Part shown: positions 11,811-23,575 of the stretch, piece by piece
Layout of the letters: every line of letters starts with the position of its first letter
Numbering within the stretch: the first letter of the stretch is position 1
Origin: Rhodocollybia butyracea
Taxonomy: Eukaryota > Basidiomycota > Agaricomycetes > Agaricales > Omphalotaceae
Assembly: GCA_015501585.1 (NCBI GenBank)
Contig: JADNRY010000147.1
Span: 62,001-126,000, forward strand
DNA: 64,000 bases
Reading direction: 5' to 3'
Notes under the pieces: generated by a model
Database searches by the model: none
What the model saw: the letters and a program-made list of their open reading frames with translations, nothing else
What the model was told of the DNA's origin: nothing
Program-made: the position numbers and the translations under genes

Positions 11811-13641
11811 ATGCCCTCCAAGTCGTCTACACTCCTCGATCCTTCAACTGCTCTCGAGCACTTAAAAACTTATAAACACTCCGATGGGTTATCTATAGAA
11901 GATCTGATGGATTCCCGTGTCCACGGGGGGCTCACCTATAACGATTTTCTCCTCCTTCCAGGAAAAATCGACTTTCCAGCTTCAGATGTTATCACTGAAT
12001 CTCGTGTAACCAGGAACGTTGTTCTCAAGACTCCATTTATGAGCAGTCCGATGGACACAGTCACAGAGGGAGATATGGCCATCGCTCTTGCTGTGTGTTT
12101 TCGTCCGCTTTTATTCGTGGTTGTGGAAACTGATCTTCCGCTCAGCTTTTGGGCGGCCTTGGTGTTATCCACCACAATCAGTCTCCTGAATCTCAAGCGG
12201 CAATGGTCCGCGCTGTCAAACGACATGAAAATGGATTCATTTCTGATCCCGTCGTTCTTTCCCCCTCGCATATCGTTGCGGATGTCCTCGATATCAAATC
12301 TAGACTGGGCTTCTGTGGTATCCCTATTACTGGTGGGTAGACTTTATCGTTTTCCTGATATCTAACATCTCGCGATCTCTAACACATCACTAACATGACA
12401 TTTCTTCAGATTCCGGTGTCCTTGGTGGAAAACTTGTCGGGATCGTCACCTCTCGTGATATACAGTTCCGTGAACCATCTACTCCTCTATCACAGGTCAT
12501 GGTAACCGATTTGGTCACTGCTTCTCAAGGAATTACCCTCTTGGAAGCCAATGACATTCTTCGGGATTCGAAGAAAGGAAAACTTCCTATCGTTGATTCG
12601 AATGGCCATCTCGTTACCCTTCTTGCTCGTTCCGATCTTCTCAAAAATCAATCCTACCCTCTCGCTTCCAAAAACCCCGAAACCAAACAGCTTTATGCCG
12701 CCGCCGCCGTTGGCACACGACCTTCCGACAGGGACCGGCTCGCTCTGCTCGTCGAAGCAGGACTTGACGTTGTTGTTATTGACTCTTCTCAAGGCAACTC
12801 TATCTACCAGATCGATATGATCCGTTACATCAAGGAAAAACATCCCAAGCTTGAAGTTATCGCTGGGAACGTTGTAACCCGCGAGCAAGCTGCTTCCCTT
12901 ATCGCTGCCGGTGCGGATGGTTTGCGTGTCGGAATGGGCTCTGGTTCCATTTGTATCACCCAGGAGGTTATGGCCGTCGGTCGACCTCAAGCTACTGCAG
13001 TTCATGCCGTAGCGGAATTCTCCAACAAGTTTGGCGTGCCTGTAATCGCTGATGGCGGTATCTCTAACGTCGGTCACATCGTCAAGGCTGTTACCCTTGG
13101 TGCTAGCGCGGTCATGATGGGTGGACTGCTCGCCGGTACCGAAGAAGCCCCTGGAGAATATTTTTACCACGAGGGTAAGAGGGTCAAAGCCTACCGTGGT
13201 ATGGGAAGTTTGGAGGCTATGGAGCAGGGCAAACCTGGAACGAAAATCAAGATCAATGGTGTGCAGTCTGGATCGAACAAGTACCCTTCGCCGAAGAAGG
13301 AGAACACGGTCGAGAATGCTGCCACGTCACGTTATTTCTCCGAGAGCAGTGCTGTCAAAGTCGCTCAGGGTGTAAGTGGTGATGTCCAAGATAAGGGCAG
13401 TATCAAGGCGTTCGTCCCCTATCTGTATGCTGGATTGCAGCACTCGTTCCAGGACCTTGGTGTCAGAAGCGTGTCCGAGCTCAGGGAAGGTGTATTGAGT
13501 GGCAAAGTCCGGTTCGAATTGCGAACTGCTAGTGCTCAGGTAGAGGGAGGAGTACATGGTCTCAACTCGTAAGTTGTATTATCTGTTCTACTGCCACTAT
13601 TAACGGTTACTTCCAGGTACACCAAGAGATTATTCGCATGA
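11811..13641 (+). CDS. IMD: Inosine-5'-monophosphate dehydrogenase
   Basis: Oxidises IMP to XMP with NAD+, the committed step of GTP synthesis. Four exons (11811-12092, 12146-12332, 12410-13568, 13617-13641), introns of 53, 77 and 48 nt, join to 550 residues, within the fungal range. The N-terminal catalytic piece ([31 protein letters not shown]) is followed by the CBS-pair subdomain ([27 protein letters not shown]), then the barrel with [22 protein letters not shown] containing the catalytic Cys, [23 protein letters not shown] and a flap with SRYFSES. The last exon encodes only YTKRLFA after the junction Ser, matching the usual fungal C terminus. All signature residues are present. Paired CACGTG boxes and a TATA-like element sit just upstream. 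Antisense frames across this gene are shadows. Confidence 0.97.
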
Positions 13642-16600
13642 TCACAATGCTTCCAAGTTTTTGATACGTAGATTTACTTTTCAGTGCTTCGAATGCAATG
13701 TGATATGATGCGTTACGATTATACAGCCCAATTGGCAGTACAAAGCTGAAAGTCGCTTAAAGGAAGCTGGTTCCCTTCCGTCAGCACAGGCAGTGAGTGA
13801 TCGACTCTCCCGAAGAGAAAGTAGACTGCGGGGCCAAGGTTGGGTTGGTGGCAAGACCGAGTACCGAGGTATAAAGCTAACTTGTTGCGTATGTACGTGC
13901 AATACGTTACACCCTGTTACACCCCGACAAGAAAGAGGGGGCAACCAAATCCCCACACACTGTAGCCCCTGCCGCTCCTCCTGGTAACCAGGAGTGAAAC
14001 TAGTGCATTAACCCCTTTATGTGAAGAGAGACGTACAAAATTAAAGGTCAGGTTCGCCCATATTAACACATTCTAAGAAAGACAACGACATGAATCGCAT
14101 GACTTTTTTTGGTTAGAATGGTCAGCTTTGACTGCGATTGCCGCTTCAAGTATTTCGTCTGATGGAGGGAATCCTTTTAAAAGGCTGGCGCACTGACAGC
14201 TACCGCCGAGATGTAGGTTTTATCTTGGTGTTTTTTCTTGCTGCTTGATCATAAATTCACTATTAGTCGAAATGGCTCCAGTGAGGCGATGAAATCACAA
14301 GGGTCAACCAGTGTACATATTTTCTACCAAGAGTTTTCTTTCGTTCTGATTCATTTACTTCTTGTGAAGTACGCCGGTCAGAGCGTGACCCTCAGATATT
14401 TTATGTTGTGGCACCGTGGCAAGACTGGGATAAAGGTCAATGCCTGAAATACTATCAAAAGGAGAATTCAAACGGAGATTGGCCAGTGGAATCTCCCACA
14501 TTGATATTCATCTTTGCGTTGTGAGGCAAGCATTTTTTTTACCAAGCGCGGTCTCGGACTTCCAATGCCTTTTCAAGCGGATGAGGCGTGGGGTGCGTTT
14601 CTGCTCTGTCAATTGCTTCTCAAGCATGCTCTCACGTTATGCTCTTCCCGCGAACGTAGCCTGTTTTGAAAGTCTTCCCACAGAGCCAAAGCTTGCCATC
14701 TCTTCACTCAAGTACTTAACCCGATGATAAAAATGTGTACCAGGTGTGTCTGCCTAAACGATGCCCTGGGTAAAATTTGTACTCAAAAACATAACCAGCA
14801 CGTTGCTACCCTTATTGATAGTGGGATTAAAAACAATGTGAGGAGACTATGTCCGGAAGCGCATTTCAAGTACGTACTCGCCTCTACATGTAATTTCTGG
14901 CCGTTCAAACACAGCGCTTTCAACCGCATGACAGCAGTGATCACCATCGACATAGTCAACCCTTGAGTTCACAAGTTCGTCCTCCTGCTATATTTGCATT
15001 GTCTTCAGCTTTCAGTTTGTTGTTAATAGTGTGAAGGTGATATCAGGATTAAGCATCTCAATCTGACTTTTATGTATGGCAAATTCCCTAATTAACCGTT
15101 TTAAGTTTCCTAATAGTACTCGGATTTTCAGCACCATCATGGGTATGTCGCACGGCGCACTTGACAATTTGGTACTCATATTTCCTCGGGAACTGTGACT
15201 AAAGGTACGTGGTACGTGTTTCATAATATAATCGCTACTGTCGATGATAGCTCTCCTTGACTTTCCAACCGAGGATATCACGGTTTAGTGTACGTCTGTT
15301 CAACTACCGAGCCATTTGGGGGACCCATGGAATGACAAGAGTGATTCATTTGTCGCCCACATATCACATCGTGTGTGTATGAGTTGGCTTTCTAGTACTT
15401 CTTTCTATATGATGGTCCGAATCTGATACCATATTCACTGAATATCCTTCGTGATCTGTGGCGTTTCTTCGAATGCGTGTGTACCATTTAACAGCCATTG
15501 TGGGGTGTGAAAACTTATCGCGCTATTTTCAGAACCCTAACTGCAAGCTGGCTAACTGGTGCGGCATATTGCCTGGATATTGGTATAAGTGAAAGCTTGT
15601 GTTCGCTGGAACTTTTGGTAAGGTATATCTCTCAGCCGGCTGGCGGCCTCGGCTTGCGGTCTCCAGTCGAAGCCATTAACACAGGAATTTGATTGGTTTA
15701 TAAAATGTTCAAAATCTATCTGAACCCCCACACTTACCAAAGGATACCAACAGGACAGAATTACTGGGTGTCAGTGGCTCTGGGTGCCCACGTTCCGACC
15801 GACGTCCTGGGGTTGTGAAAATCGCGGTAAAAGACGGCGAACAACTCCTGCGACTGAATTCAAAGCATCTAAAAATTGTGCGTTAGAAAGCAGTCTATCC
15901 AGCAGCCAAATCGGCGGCGGTGAGAGGAGGTCTGGCCCTTCCAACGTATGTATTTTTAACAGCTGTTGCCTGCCTCCACTGACCACCAATCAGCCCAAGA
16001 GATAGCTTAATTAGACGCGGGTGCTATTGCAACCTGAAGTCTTCGTGATAGGCATTTCCCCCGCTTTTTGCGTTGTCGTTCGGTGTGAATGTTCAATGTA
16101 TACCAAGAAATCTGAACCGAACAATGAATAGTCCAGAAAATATTCATTTTGAAAATAACCGACGCCAGCTTTTCGCACTGGACGTCGGGCTCCCAATATT
16201 CCGTTGTCAGAACTTTACTATGATCGGTCGCAGGGCTGATTTACAACTACTGTGTGGCCGACATCGGTAAGTTCGACATGTACAGAAGCTCTGATGTTAA
16301 GGTCTGTATGGCTTCTAATATTGACCAATACAGTAGTGACCTATCCTCCACTGCCTCGGAAATCGTTTACTTTAGTTAGCTTCCTAGATTCTGGAAAGTC
16401 TGAATTCTGGAAACTCCGTCAATCACATAGGTTCGGCCACCTTAAATACCTAGAAGATTTTGCCGAAACCGCAGGCCGCAGGTTAGAAACGGAACGGCTT
16501 CTTTTAGTCTGGAGGTTGGTTAATCCCTTACTGAACCCATTCGGCCGCCTCCTTAAGAGCCTGATAAATGACTTTGTGTGTACATATGGTAATGTGGTGG

Positions 16601-17200
16601 TGTAACAAGTTATCTAACGGCAGCTGCCTACTCCATAGGAGGGCCGTAGTGCTGGAGAAATAGCGACAAAAGTAGCCTAATTGGTATGGACCAGTGTGAT
16701 GTCCGGCGGCTCCCATCTCCTTCAATTTCCTTTATAATTGAGCAGCAATTCGTGGAAGGTTATTCGTCAGTTCTTTTAATACAGGGCACATCAGAGTATC
16801 GGCTCACCCATCAGACAAGACATATAAAACCATGTTTATCAACCATCTCATTCCACAATGTCGTTGCGTGAAAAGCTAAAGGCTTGCGACTCATTTCCGA
16901 AACCATATATAATTTTTAATTATTTCTGTATTCGTTTGCTAATAGGGTGTTCCCCGGCGAGGTACAGTACATCGAGATCTTCTCACTGTCTTTCTCTGTA
17001 TTCTAAAACTCTATCCGGTCATTGCATTCAGTTTTCTCCCTACTTTTACCGATCCTTTCGACTCGGTGTCGTAAAAGACCATAAACCCATCAGGCAGCTA
17101 CTATTCGCAGGTTATTTTAATAAGATGAAAAGTCTCTTTCGGGCACTAAGCGTATCATTCCTTCCCCCCCCCCATCCTTCATCCGCCCAGTGGTCAGACG
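13642..17200. other. Long intergenic stretch, no gene seen
   Basis: About 3.5 kb with only short frames of unrelated composition. A homopolymer of C sits just before the WOPR gene (about 17166-17174). Nothing here is supported as a gene. Confidence 0.45.
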
Positions 17201-18410
17201 ATGCAGCGTGCAACGTGCACCAATATTCGCATTAGATCCCCTTCAGACGCTCGGGTCATCTTCCATGCAGTTCTTCTCAGCATACTGCCTATGGTCACTA
17301 GGCGACTGGATGCTGAGGAGAGGTCATTGATCACACCGGGATCCTGTTATGTATGGGAAGAACGTCGGTTTTATACCTCTACTAATAGCCGTAGCCTCTT
17401 GCTAATATACTCTCTACTTCAGGTGGTCCTCATGCTGAGCTGACTGGGGTGTGTTTCGCTACCCATTGGCCATTGAATTTTGTTACTAACCATTCTGCTT
17501 CAGGTTGGCATAGAGCGGTGGACGGATGGTACGCGATAACCTTTGTTCGGAGCGTGTCAGAGTTGTAATAAATTTCAGGTATCCGGTGGGGCCCGTCAAG
17601 GGTTAGAGAGGTAGGCAACAATCCTATAATGTTCAAGAGTTCCCTCGTTAACGATCAGAAATGCTATAGGGATTTCTGTTTTATCATGAGAAACAGGAAC
17701 ACCACCTTCTTTTCACGGAAGACACCGAGCTGGCTGTCAGGTAAGTTATTCTCATATATGACTCTACCCCCTAACTTATTTTCATTAGATCGTCGCCTAC
17801 GAAAGGCTCGCGCCCGATCCTGATCAAACAAACGTACACTGTATTTGTGGAGACCCCCAGGGGACAGCGTAAATGGCATCTCAGTCAGTATAAGCCGCAT
17901 TAGAAGTCCGAGCATAACTCACCCTCATCAACAGTTGCTTATTTTAATGAAGAGTCGCTTCCACATTTACAAACTGTGGATGATTTGCCTCGCCTCGCCT
18001 CACTCCCCGTCCCGCATGGAAAGTATAAAAGTGCTCGGTGCACAAAAGGTCGACCAGACCATATATTTAACCCCGACCAGGATGCAGATTTTCCACGGAT
18101 CGAGTACATCCCTTACAAACCCAAGAGCCCCTCAATGTCCGACCGCTCCTCACAGTCAGCTTCCCCTCCAGACCACTATGCGGTCACGTCGACTACACTG
18201 AGGAAGTGGATGAACACCGACAGTTCATCTCATCAGTACGTAACCTCTGGTAGACCTCGTAGTCGGAGGCGAAACGACCACTCCGCTCTAGAGCAGATAA
18301 TGACCCCAGAGGATTTAGCGCCACTGGCATACCTTCAATCTATGCCACCTCTTCGACGACACCCAGAAGACGAGAAAACGCTGATGCTACTCGCATCACG
18401 ACGATTCTGA
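17201..18410 (+). CDS. Gti1/Pac2 family (WOPR-domain) transcription factor
   Basis: Seven exons (17201-17363, 17423-17448, 17504-17528, 17579-17610, 17670-17740, 17789-17883, 17935-18410) with introns of 48-59 nt give an intact 295-residue protein. Three consecutive exons are only 25-32 nt. The first half of the WOPR box reads RSPSDARVIFHAV, then EERSLITPGSCYVWEER, then IERWTDGIRWGPSRVRE and FLFYHEK; the second half reads LIKQTYSVFVETP and RKWHLIAYF. This domain binds DNA in fungal morphology and virulence regulators (Wor1, Ryp1, Sge1, Gti1, Pac2). The C-terminal tail is Ser/Pro/Arg-rich and ends in SRRF. The exact start is uncertain because the first exon begins close to the domain; a further 5' exon could exist. 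A broken relative lies at 40.2-41.1 kb. Confidence 0.85.
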
Positions 18411-19201
18411 AAGATCAGATACCCCCACTTCATTTCAATTTAAACCATCGCCGCCTCCGCAACTCTGAAATACAGAGTTTCCTAAACATGAGTGCCGGCT
18501 ATTTATTCCAATACGCTTGAGGAAATTATTTTATCTGCAGCTGTAGAATATCTTAAGAGTAAGTATATATGCACCCGTTCTTATTATATGCCGCACGTAC
18601 ATACTCACATTATACCAGGCGTACCAGTTTACCATGTATCAATATCATACCTCGCATACCATCGAGATCTTCAAAAAACTTCGACGTTGAAATGAAATTC
18701 CCGTGTCTTGGTACAGCTCTTCGGATCCGCTTTCTATCATAGTTCAGTAAGGTCTGCATCACTAACGATAGTCAAGACAAAGGTAGCTGTCATTTTGGCT
18801 TGAAGATAATGTCAGCGAATAACTTTGACTGCAATCCGTCGTTCAACCCGTCCCGCAATCCGAAGGCAGGAGTGTTCTCATTGGGCCAGAATATCCTAGC
18901 GTAACAGGAGGAGACCGTTGCGGCGAAAAGACGGCGACAAAGCATTCCTTTTGACGCTTTCAACAGATACACAGATTAAACCTAGATGCGAGAAAGGAGA
19001 GATTCTTCACGAGCGTTGGCGATGAATAACATTGTCATTGTGTGGCGTACAACGGTAACTAAAACTGATGCAACCAATTGCGACTAGACTTTACCAGAAG
19101 AGTGCATGATTAGACTATACATATTAGTGCACCTGTTTCGAGTAGGATAACTGAAAACATGCCAAAAGTGGGAGGTCTTTGTCAGATTACAAAACAGTCA
19201 A
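18411..19201. other. Intergenic, no gene seen
   Basis: Short spacer between the convergent 3' ends of the WOPR gene and the Vps3844-type gene; no supported frame. Confidence 0.5.
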
Positions 19202-20365
19202 CTACTCCTTCTTTGCATTTATTGCGGTTCCTGTGAGCGTAGGTGGCAACATTTGTTCCCCGACACCATAGAGCAACGAAACAGACCCAAAGACCAGGAT
19301 CAGCATGACTAAAGCACTACCGACAAAAAGCACGAAAGGCCTGAAGCTTTCAAATGAGAAATTTTGCTGGAATCAGAAAAAGAAATGACGCACCCGCTGA
19401 TATCCTTTCTCTCGCAACTTTCTCCGACCCAAGTTTCGGTTTTGACCTTGTTGCCTTGGCCAGTTTTCGTGGCGGAGCAAGTACAAACAAAGCAAGTACG
19501 TCCAGATTTGGATGCCTCGACACACTGGCCACGGCCAGAACAAGAAGAGGTTCCGTTGGTGCATGCATCGACACTGCTGAAACAGGTGGATACCGAGCCA
19601 ATGGGCTCCTGAGGCGGAGCATGGCCAGGAGGCAAAGGAACTTGGGAGGGGGTAGACTGACGCTTAGCGTACGGAGTAGTGGAAGAGTATGAGAGAATGG
19701 CAAGCTGGAGCTGCTCGCCATTTTCGAGAGCATACTGTAGAAAGGCGCGAGTTGAGTCCGCAGCACGCTCATACTCGACGCTTTCTGAACCATACTCTTC
19801 GCGCAGGTTTATAAGAGTTGAAAGATCAAGCGCTGCAAAGGCCGAGTCATCTGCATTATTGAAGAATGATTGTAATGAACCGAGGTCGGAAGCCTTCCAG
19901 TTGTACACTTCAGATTCGTAGATGGACGAGTAAATGTGTCTGGCACGGTGAAGATAAGTGCTGATGACAGAGGAAAGGGAGGTTATGTGCGCATGATATG
20001 GAACTGAGAGTTTGAAAGCCGGCGCGAGAGACGACGGAAGAACAGCTAATGCGAAGTTAATAAAAACAGGAGGGAGAATCGCAATGTAACCACTCGCCTT
20101 CAACGTCAAATTGTTCCAAAACTACAATTAGCGCACTCTTCTGGCCGGTAGCGACAAAATCTTCGGCTCCACTGCCATAAAATGGCTTATTTGAATCTTG
20201 GAAATGTTCGAAAAGCTCAAGGCCAAGATGATGCGATAGAGCTGAGCTGGCGTCTTCAGGTGAAAGGGTAGACTTTAATGAGGTAGATGGTGGGTTAAGA
20301 AAGACATTTACTGCCAAAGAAAGTCGAAGAGTTGAGAAAAGAAAACCCAGACAAAGCAAATTCAT
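19202..20365 (-). CDS. Vps3844/DUF3844-type single-pass membrane protein with Cys-rich luminal module
   Basis: Three exons (20365-20098, 20045-19394, 19340-19202) encode 352 residues. The start at 20365 begins a clear signal peptide (MNLLCLGFLFSTLRLSLA). A long luminal region follows, then an EGF-like Cys-rich block (CFSSVDACTNGTSSCSGRG, then CVEASKSGRTCFVCTCSAT, then ESCERKDIS), a transmembrane helix (VLFVGSALVMLILVFGSVSLL) and a short tail with YGVGEQMLPPTLTG. This order is that of the fungal family annotated Vps3844 C-terminal (DUF3844), thought to act in the ER/vacuolar pathway. The first intron keeps the frame only if read as GC-AG (donor GCGAGT at 20097, 52 nt); the second is a normal 53-nt GT-AG intron. 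It is divergent from the F-box gene, 155 bp apart. Confidence 0.85.
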
Positions 20366-20520
20366 GGTCGTTGTGGGCTGAGTTTCGCAGATTAGCCTCA
20401 TATGGAACGTGATCTAATCTGTGACTCTTCATCTCTTTCCATCAAAACTAAAGCTCAAGTATTAAATCTAAACTCTCAACGCTTCTTAGCCCTGGTACAA
20501 TCTATGCGCACTGTACTCCT
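20366..20520. promoter_or_regulatory. Shared divergent promoter region
   Basis: The 155 bp between the start codons of the Vps3844-type gene (minus) and the F-box gene (plus) must hold both promoters. No clear TATA box was found. Confidence 0.4.
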
Positions 20521-21913
20521 ATGAACGGTCGGCTCCGTCACCTTTACCGACAATGGAAAAGCACTACATGGTTATCGTTGCTTTTCCAGCTTACCAAGTT
20601 TTTCTTTCAACTTCGTCTTCCTATATTCACATCGCGTCGCCCGGCTTTCCCAGAATTACCTGTCGAGATCCTCTCGGAGATCTTTCAGTTTGCCACATAT
20701 CTTCCAGAGTCGGAAAGTTTTATGCCTCTAGACCCGTTTACGCCACAAATCACTTCCATCAGCGCATTGGGACCAAATACAGCCATTTCTGCGCTGCGAA
20801 CGAAATCCAGTATCGTTCTCGTATGCAGAGAATGGTGGAATATCGCTACTCCCGTTTTGTACCGTCATCTTGCCGTCCGTAGTCCTCAGAGAGCACTGCA
20901 GATTCTTTCAGCATTAGAACCACACTCTCGAGCACCTGAAGCAGCGACAAGTCTTATTCCGTTTCCGACAAACTACGGCCAGCATACACGTTACCTTGAA
21001 GTATATACTCATTCTCGAGGATGTGATACGTTGGGATATCTTAAACTCGTCTGTCAAATCATCCAATACTGTCCCAATCTCCGAAATATCCGTGGGTGTT
21101 GGAGATATCGCCTCCCGCCTGGATTTCTCGACTTTATATCAAGAATGTGTGGCCCCACTTTACAAGGAATCTCTTGGGTGGCAGAGTCACGCTTTCCTGA
21201 AATAACGAACTTTTTCGGCTCTTTCCAGAGCTTGCGGGTGCTCGACGTCAGTGGCAACATGTTTGAGGAGGGACATTCGCCTTCAAAAGGATTTTTCGTC
21301 CTTCCTTTGGTCCATGATCTTATTGTTTCTACTCGCACAGAAAGCTTACTTCTAGCCTCCTCAATATCCATGCCCAACCTTCATAAACTCGTTCTTCGCG
21401 TCACCCTCGAATCTACAACATCGTTATCCAACAATATGGCCGCATTCCTAAATGACATCAGGACGTTCCTCAACGTCAACGGTGCGCCCCTTAGAACACT
21501 TCATATCATCACTCCGTTAGGTTACAGCCACAACTTCCAACCATGGAAGATTTTCATCGTCCGTTCCTGGTCTGCATGAGCCTCGAGACAGTGGTTTTCA
21601 ACGTCAACTTTACTCCTAAATTTCAACACCCTTCCGTTCGGCGCGTAGGTCTATACGGCGTCATTTTGGGTCCCGAAAAGTTTGATAACAAAAACACTAT
21701 ATCATGCTTACGTACACTGGCCCATAGGTCTCTTTTCCCTGTTTGGAAACCATTCGGACCCTGGATTGGGTCGTGGAGAGTCATGGTAGCTCTCCGGATG
21801 ACTTCATTCACTGGTCCGAAAAGTTTGAGCGTCAAGGCGTAGATTTCCAGGACGGTGCAGGTGTCGTTTGGTTATATACGGAAGTACAAGATGAGGGTGG
21901 TAGTAGTGTGTAG
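20521..21913 (+). pseudogene. F-box/leucine-rich-type protein gene with two apparent one-base losses
   Basis: A single long exon encodes an F-box-like segment (LPVEILSEIFQFATYLPE, about residues 45-62), then VCREWWNIATPVLYRHL and a long repeat region with leucine-rich character (RVLDVSGN, LHKLVLRV, LRTLHIITPL), typical of the expanded agaricomycete F-box families that present targets to SCF ubiquitin ligases. The reading frame changes twice by -1: once near 21550 inside GATTTTCATC and once near 21735 inside CTCTTTTCCC. In each case one more T in the T4 run would restore family-like sequence (SLETVVFNVNF after the first; LDWVVESHGS and WSEKFERQGVDFQDG after the second) through to the TAG at 21911-21913. 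Either the gene is newly dead or the assembly under-calls T homopolymers. Confidence 0.7.
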
Positions 21914-23575
21914 TTGTGTAGAACAACTGGTAAGCACCAGTCGGTTCTGTTATTTTTTTTCGTGTCTTGACTCTTTCTTTCAAAAAAAATAACAGTTAGA
22001 TGATAGCGCAGTACAGCCTAGTACAGCACGTGTACAATAGGAATTTTATCTTATCCGGTATGCGGCCTACAAATCTCATGTGCTTGTCGCAGCCTCTTCC
22101 TCTTGGCTTGATTATGTTTCAAACTACAAAAGAACTCGAGAAGTGCCATGTGCCACGGCGCCCACCTTGCTTGGATAACGATGACAAGCGGGCATCTTGA
22201 ATTAAAGTAAGTAGCACAGAGATAAAGGAAGGGAAAGAAACCAGTGATAACTTCAATGAAATAGCGAGTGAAATTGTGCGCACAGTGAGTATCTTGATAG
22301 CATTAGTAACGCAGCGATAGGAAATGTATAAATTGAAATACTGAGAAGAGAGAAAGAATGCGACTCGGAATGAATGAGTGATGGAATAAACAACCTTGAA
22401 AGGAGCACAGATATTGAACGAGGTCTCGAGTAATGTTTGTTTATTTAAGGCGTTTCTTTAGACTTGAAGAAGGATCTGGAGAGCAAGGGTGCGATGCTTC
22501 CAGGGAGAAATTAGACGAGGAGATGGGGAGCATACATGATGGGGACATCAATAATATCGGCAGATGGCAGTAAATGTTGTTTTAATGCTATCGCCTTTAC
22601 CAACAGTATGTCGAATAACCGTAAACAATAAGCCGAATCGATCTACTTGGAACGTTGCGTTCAAGAACAGAACGAGAGAAATTGCGAATATCGAGCATGT
22701 CCAAACGAAGCTCAGGATATGAAGGAAGGAAAATGAAAGTTTGCGCGAGATGTAAGCGCGTGAGTACTGTGTAAACTTCACCTCGGCAAGGAAATTCTCA
22801 AGAGCGGAATAATACAGTTAGAGCACAGACAAAGCACAGAGACCGTAGACGGAAGTGTTGGCCACTGTAGAATGGAGGGATATTGGGTCATGCCATGTCT
22901 ATTCAAGCTCATCCCGATTCCCAAGCTTGCAAGGCTTCATCACAAACAGGCCAGTTTTTCGGAATAGACAGTGTAAGTAGCGACAGCAGCAGCCAGCTAA
23001 AATGCGTATGTAGTAAGTATTAACGGCAATGTCTTTATTGCGTATAGGTTGTTCCGTCGGAAGTACTTTATTTGCGATGTTGGTTCCGTCGGCTGAAATA
23101 TGGAAATTGAAAGACCTTTCAAGCAAGGTAATCAGCAAGCTAATGCACTTAGTGCTGATGTCCATCCAAGACGGTGCCGCGTACATGACATTGACTAGTA
23201 TTGACTCATAGTTTGATGCCAGTCACACCCCAATTCAACCCATCTCAATCGCGTAATTCGCTCAATTAGGAGAAAAGGGTGTCTACGAATAACTACTTGG
23301 GAAGTGAGTGACCGACGAATCTACGAAACATACTTTCTCTTCGAAATTTAACGATGCGTTTGTCGTCTACGATGGTAGACCAATTGTAATGCGTTAAATC
23401 CGATAACGGTCTTGTTTCAACTGCGCAACCCTCTGCAATACAGCTAGTTTTCTAACGAGCGCTCAAGCAATATGACTCCTTCCCATGTTCTAGATGATAT
23501 ATAAATCTGCTGTTAACATGATCACACTAACTCGCCGCATCTCATCGCCTCAATTGGTGCTTCTGCAGTCTACTT
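21914..23575. other. Intergenic, no firmly supported gene
   Basis: A hydrophobic minus-strand frame at 22548-22781 might be an exon of a membrane protein, but I could not join it to plausible neighbours. Nothing else is supported. Confidence 0.4.

Noticed and set aside
12490..13170. 226-codon minus-strand ORF
   Set aside because: Antisense shadow of the IMP dehydrogenase barrel exon.
12410..13568. Drug-resistance type IMP dehydrogenase (second copy of a mycophenolate cluster)
   Set aside because: The flap keeps RYF, other catalytic residues are standard, and no polyketide or related biosynthetic genes are nearby; it looks like the housekeeping enzyme.
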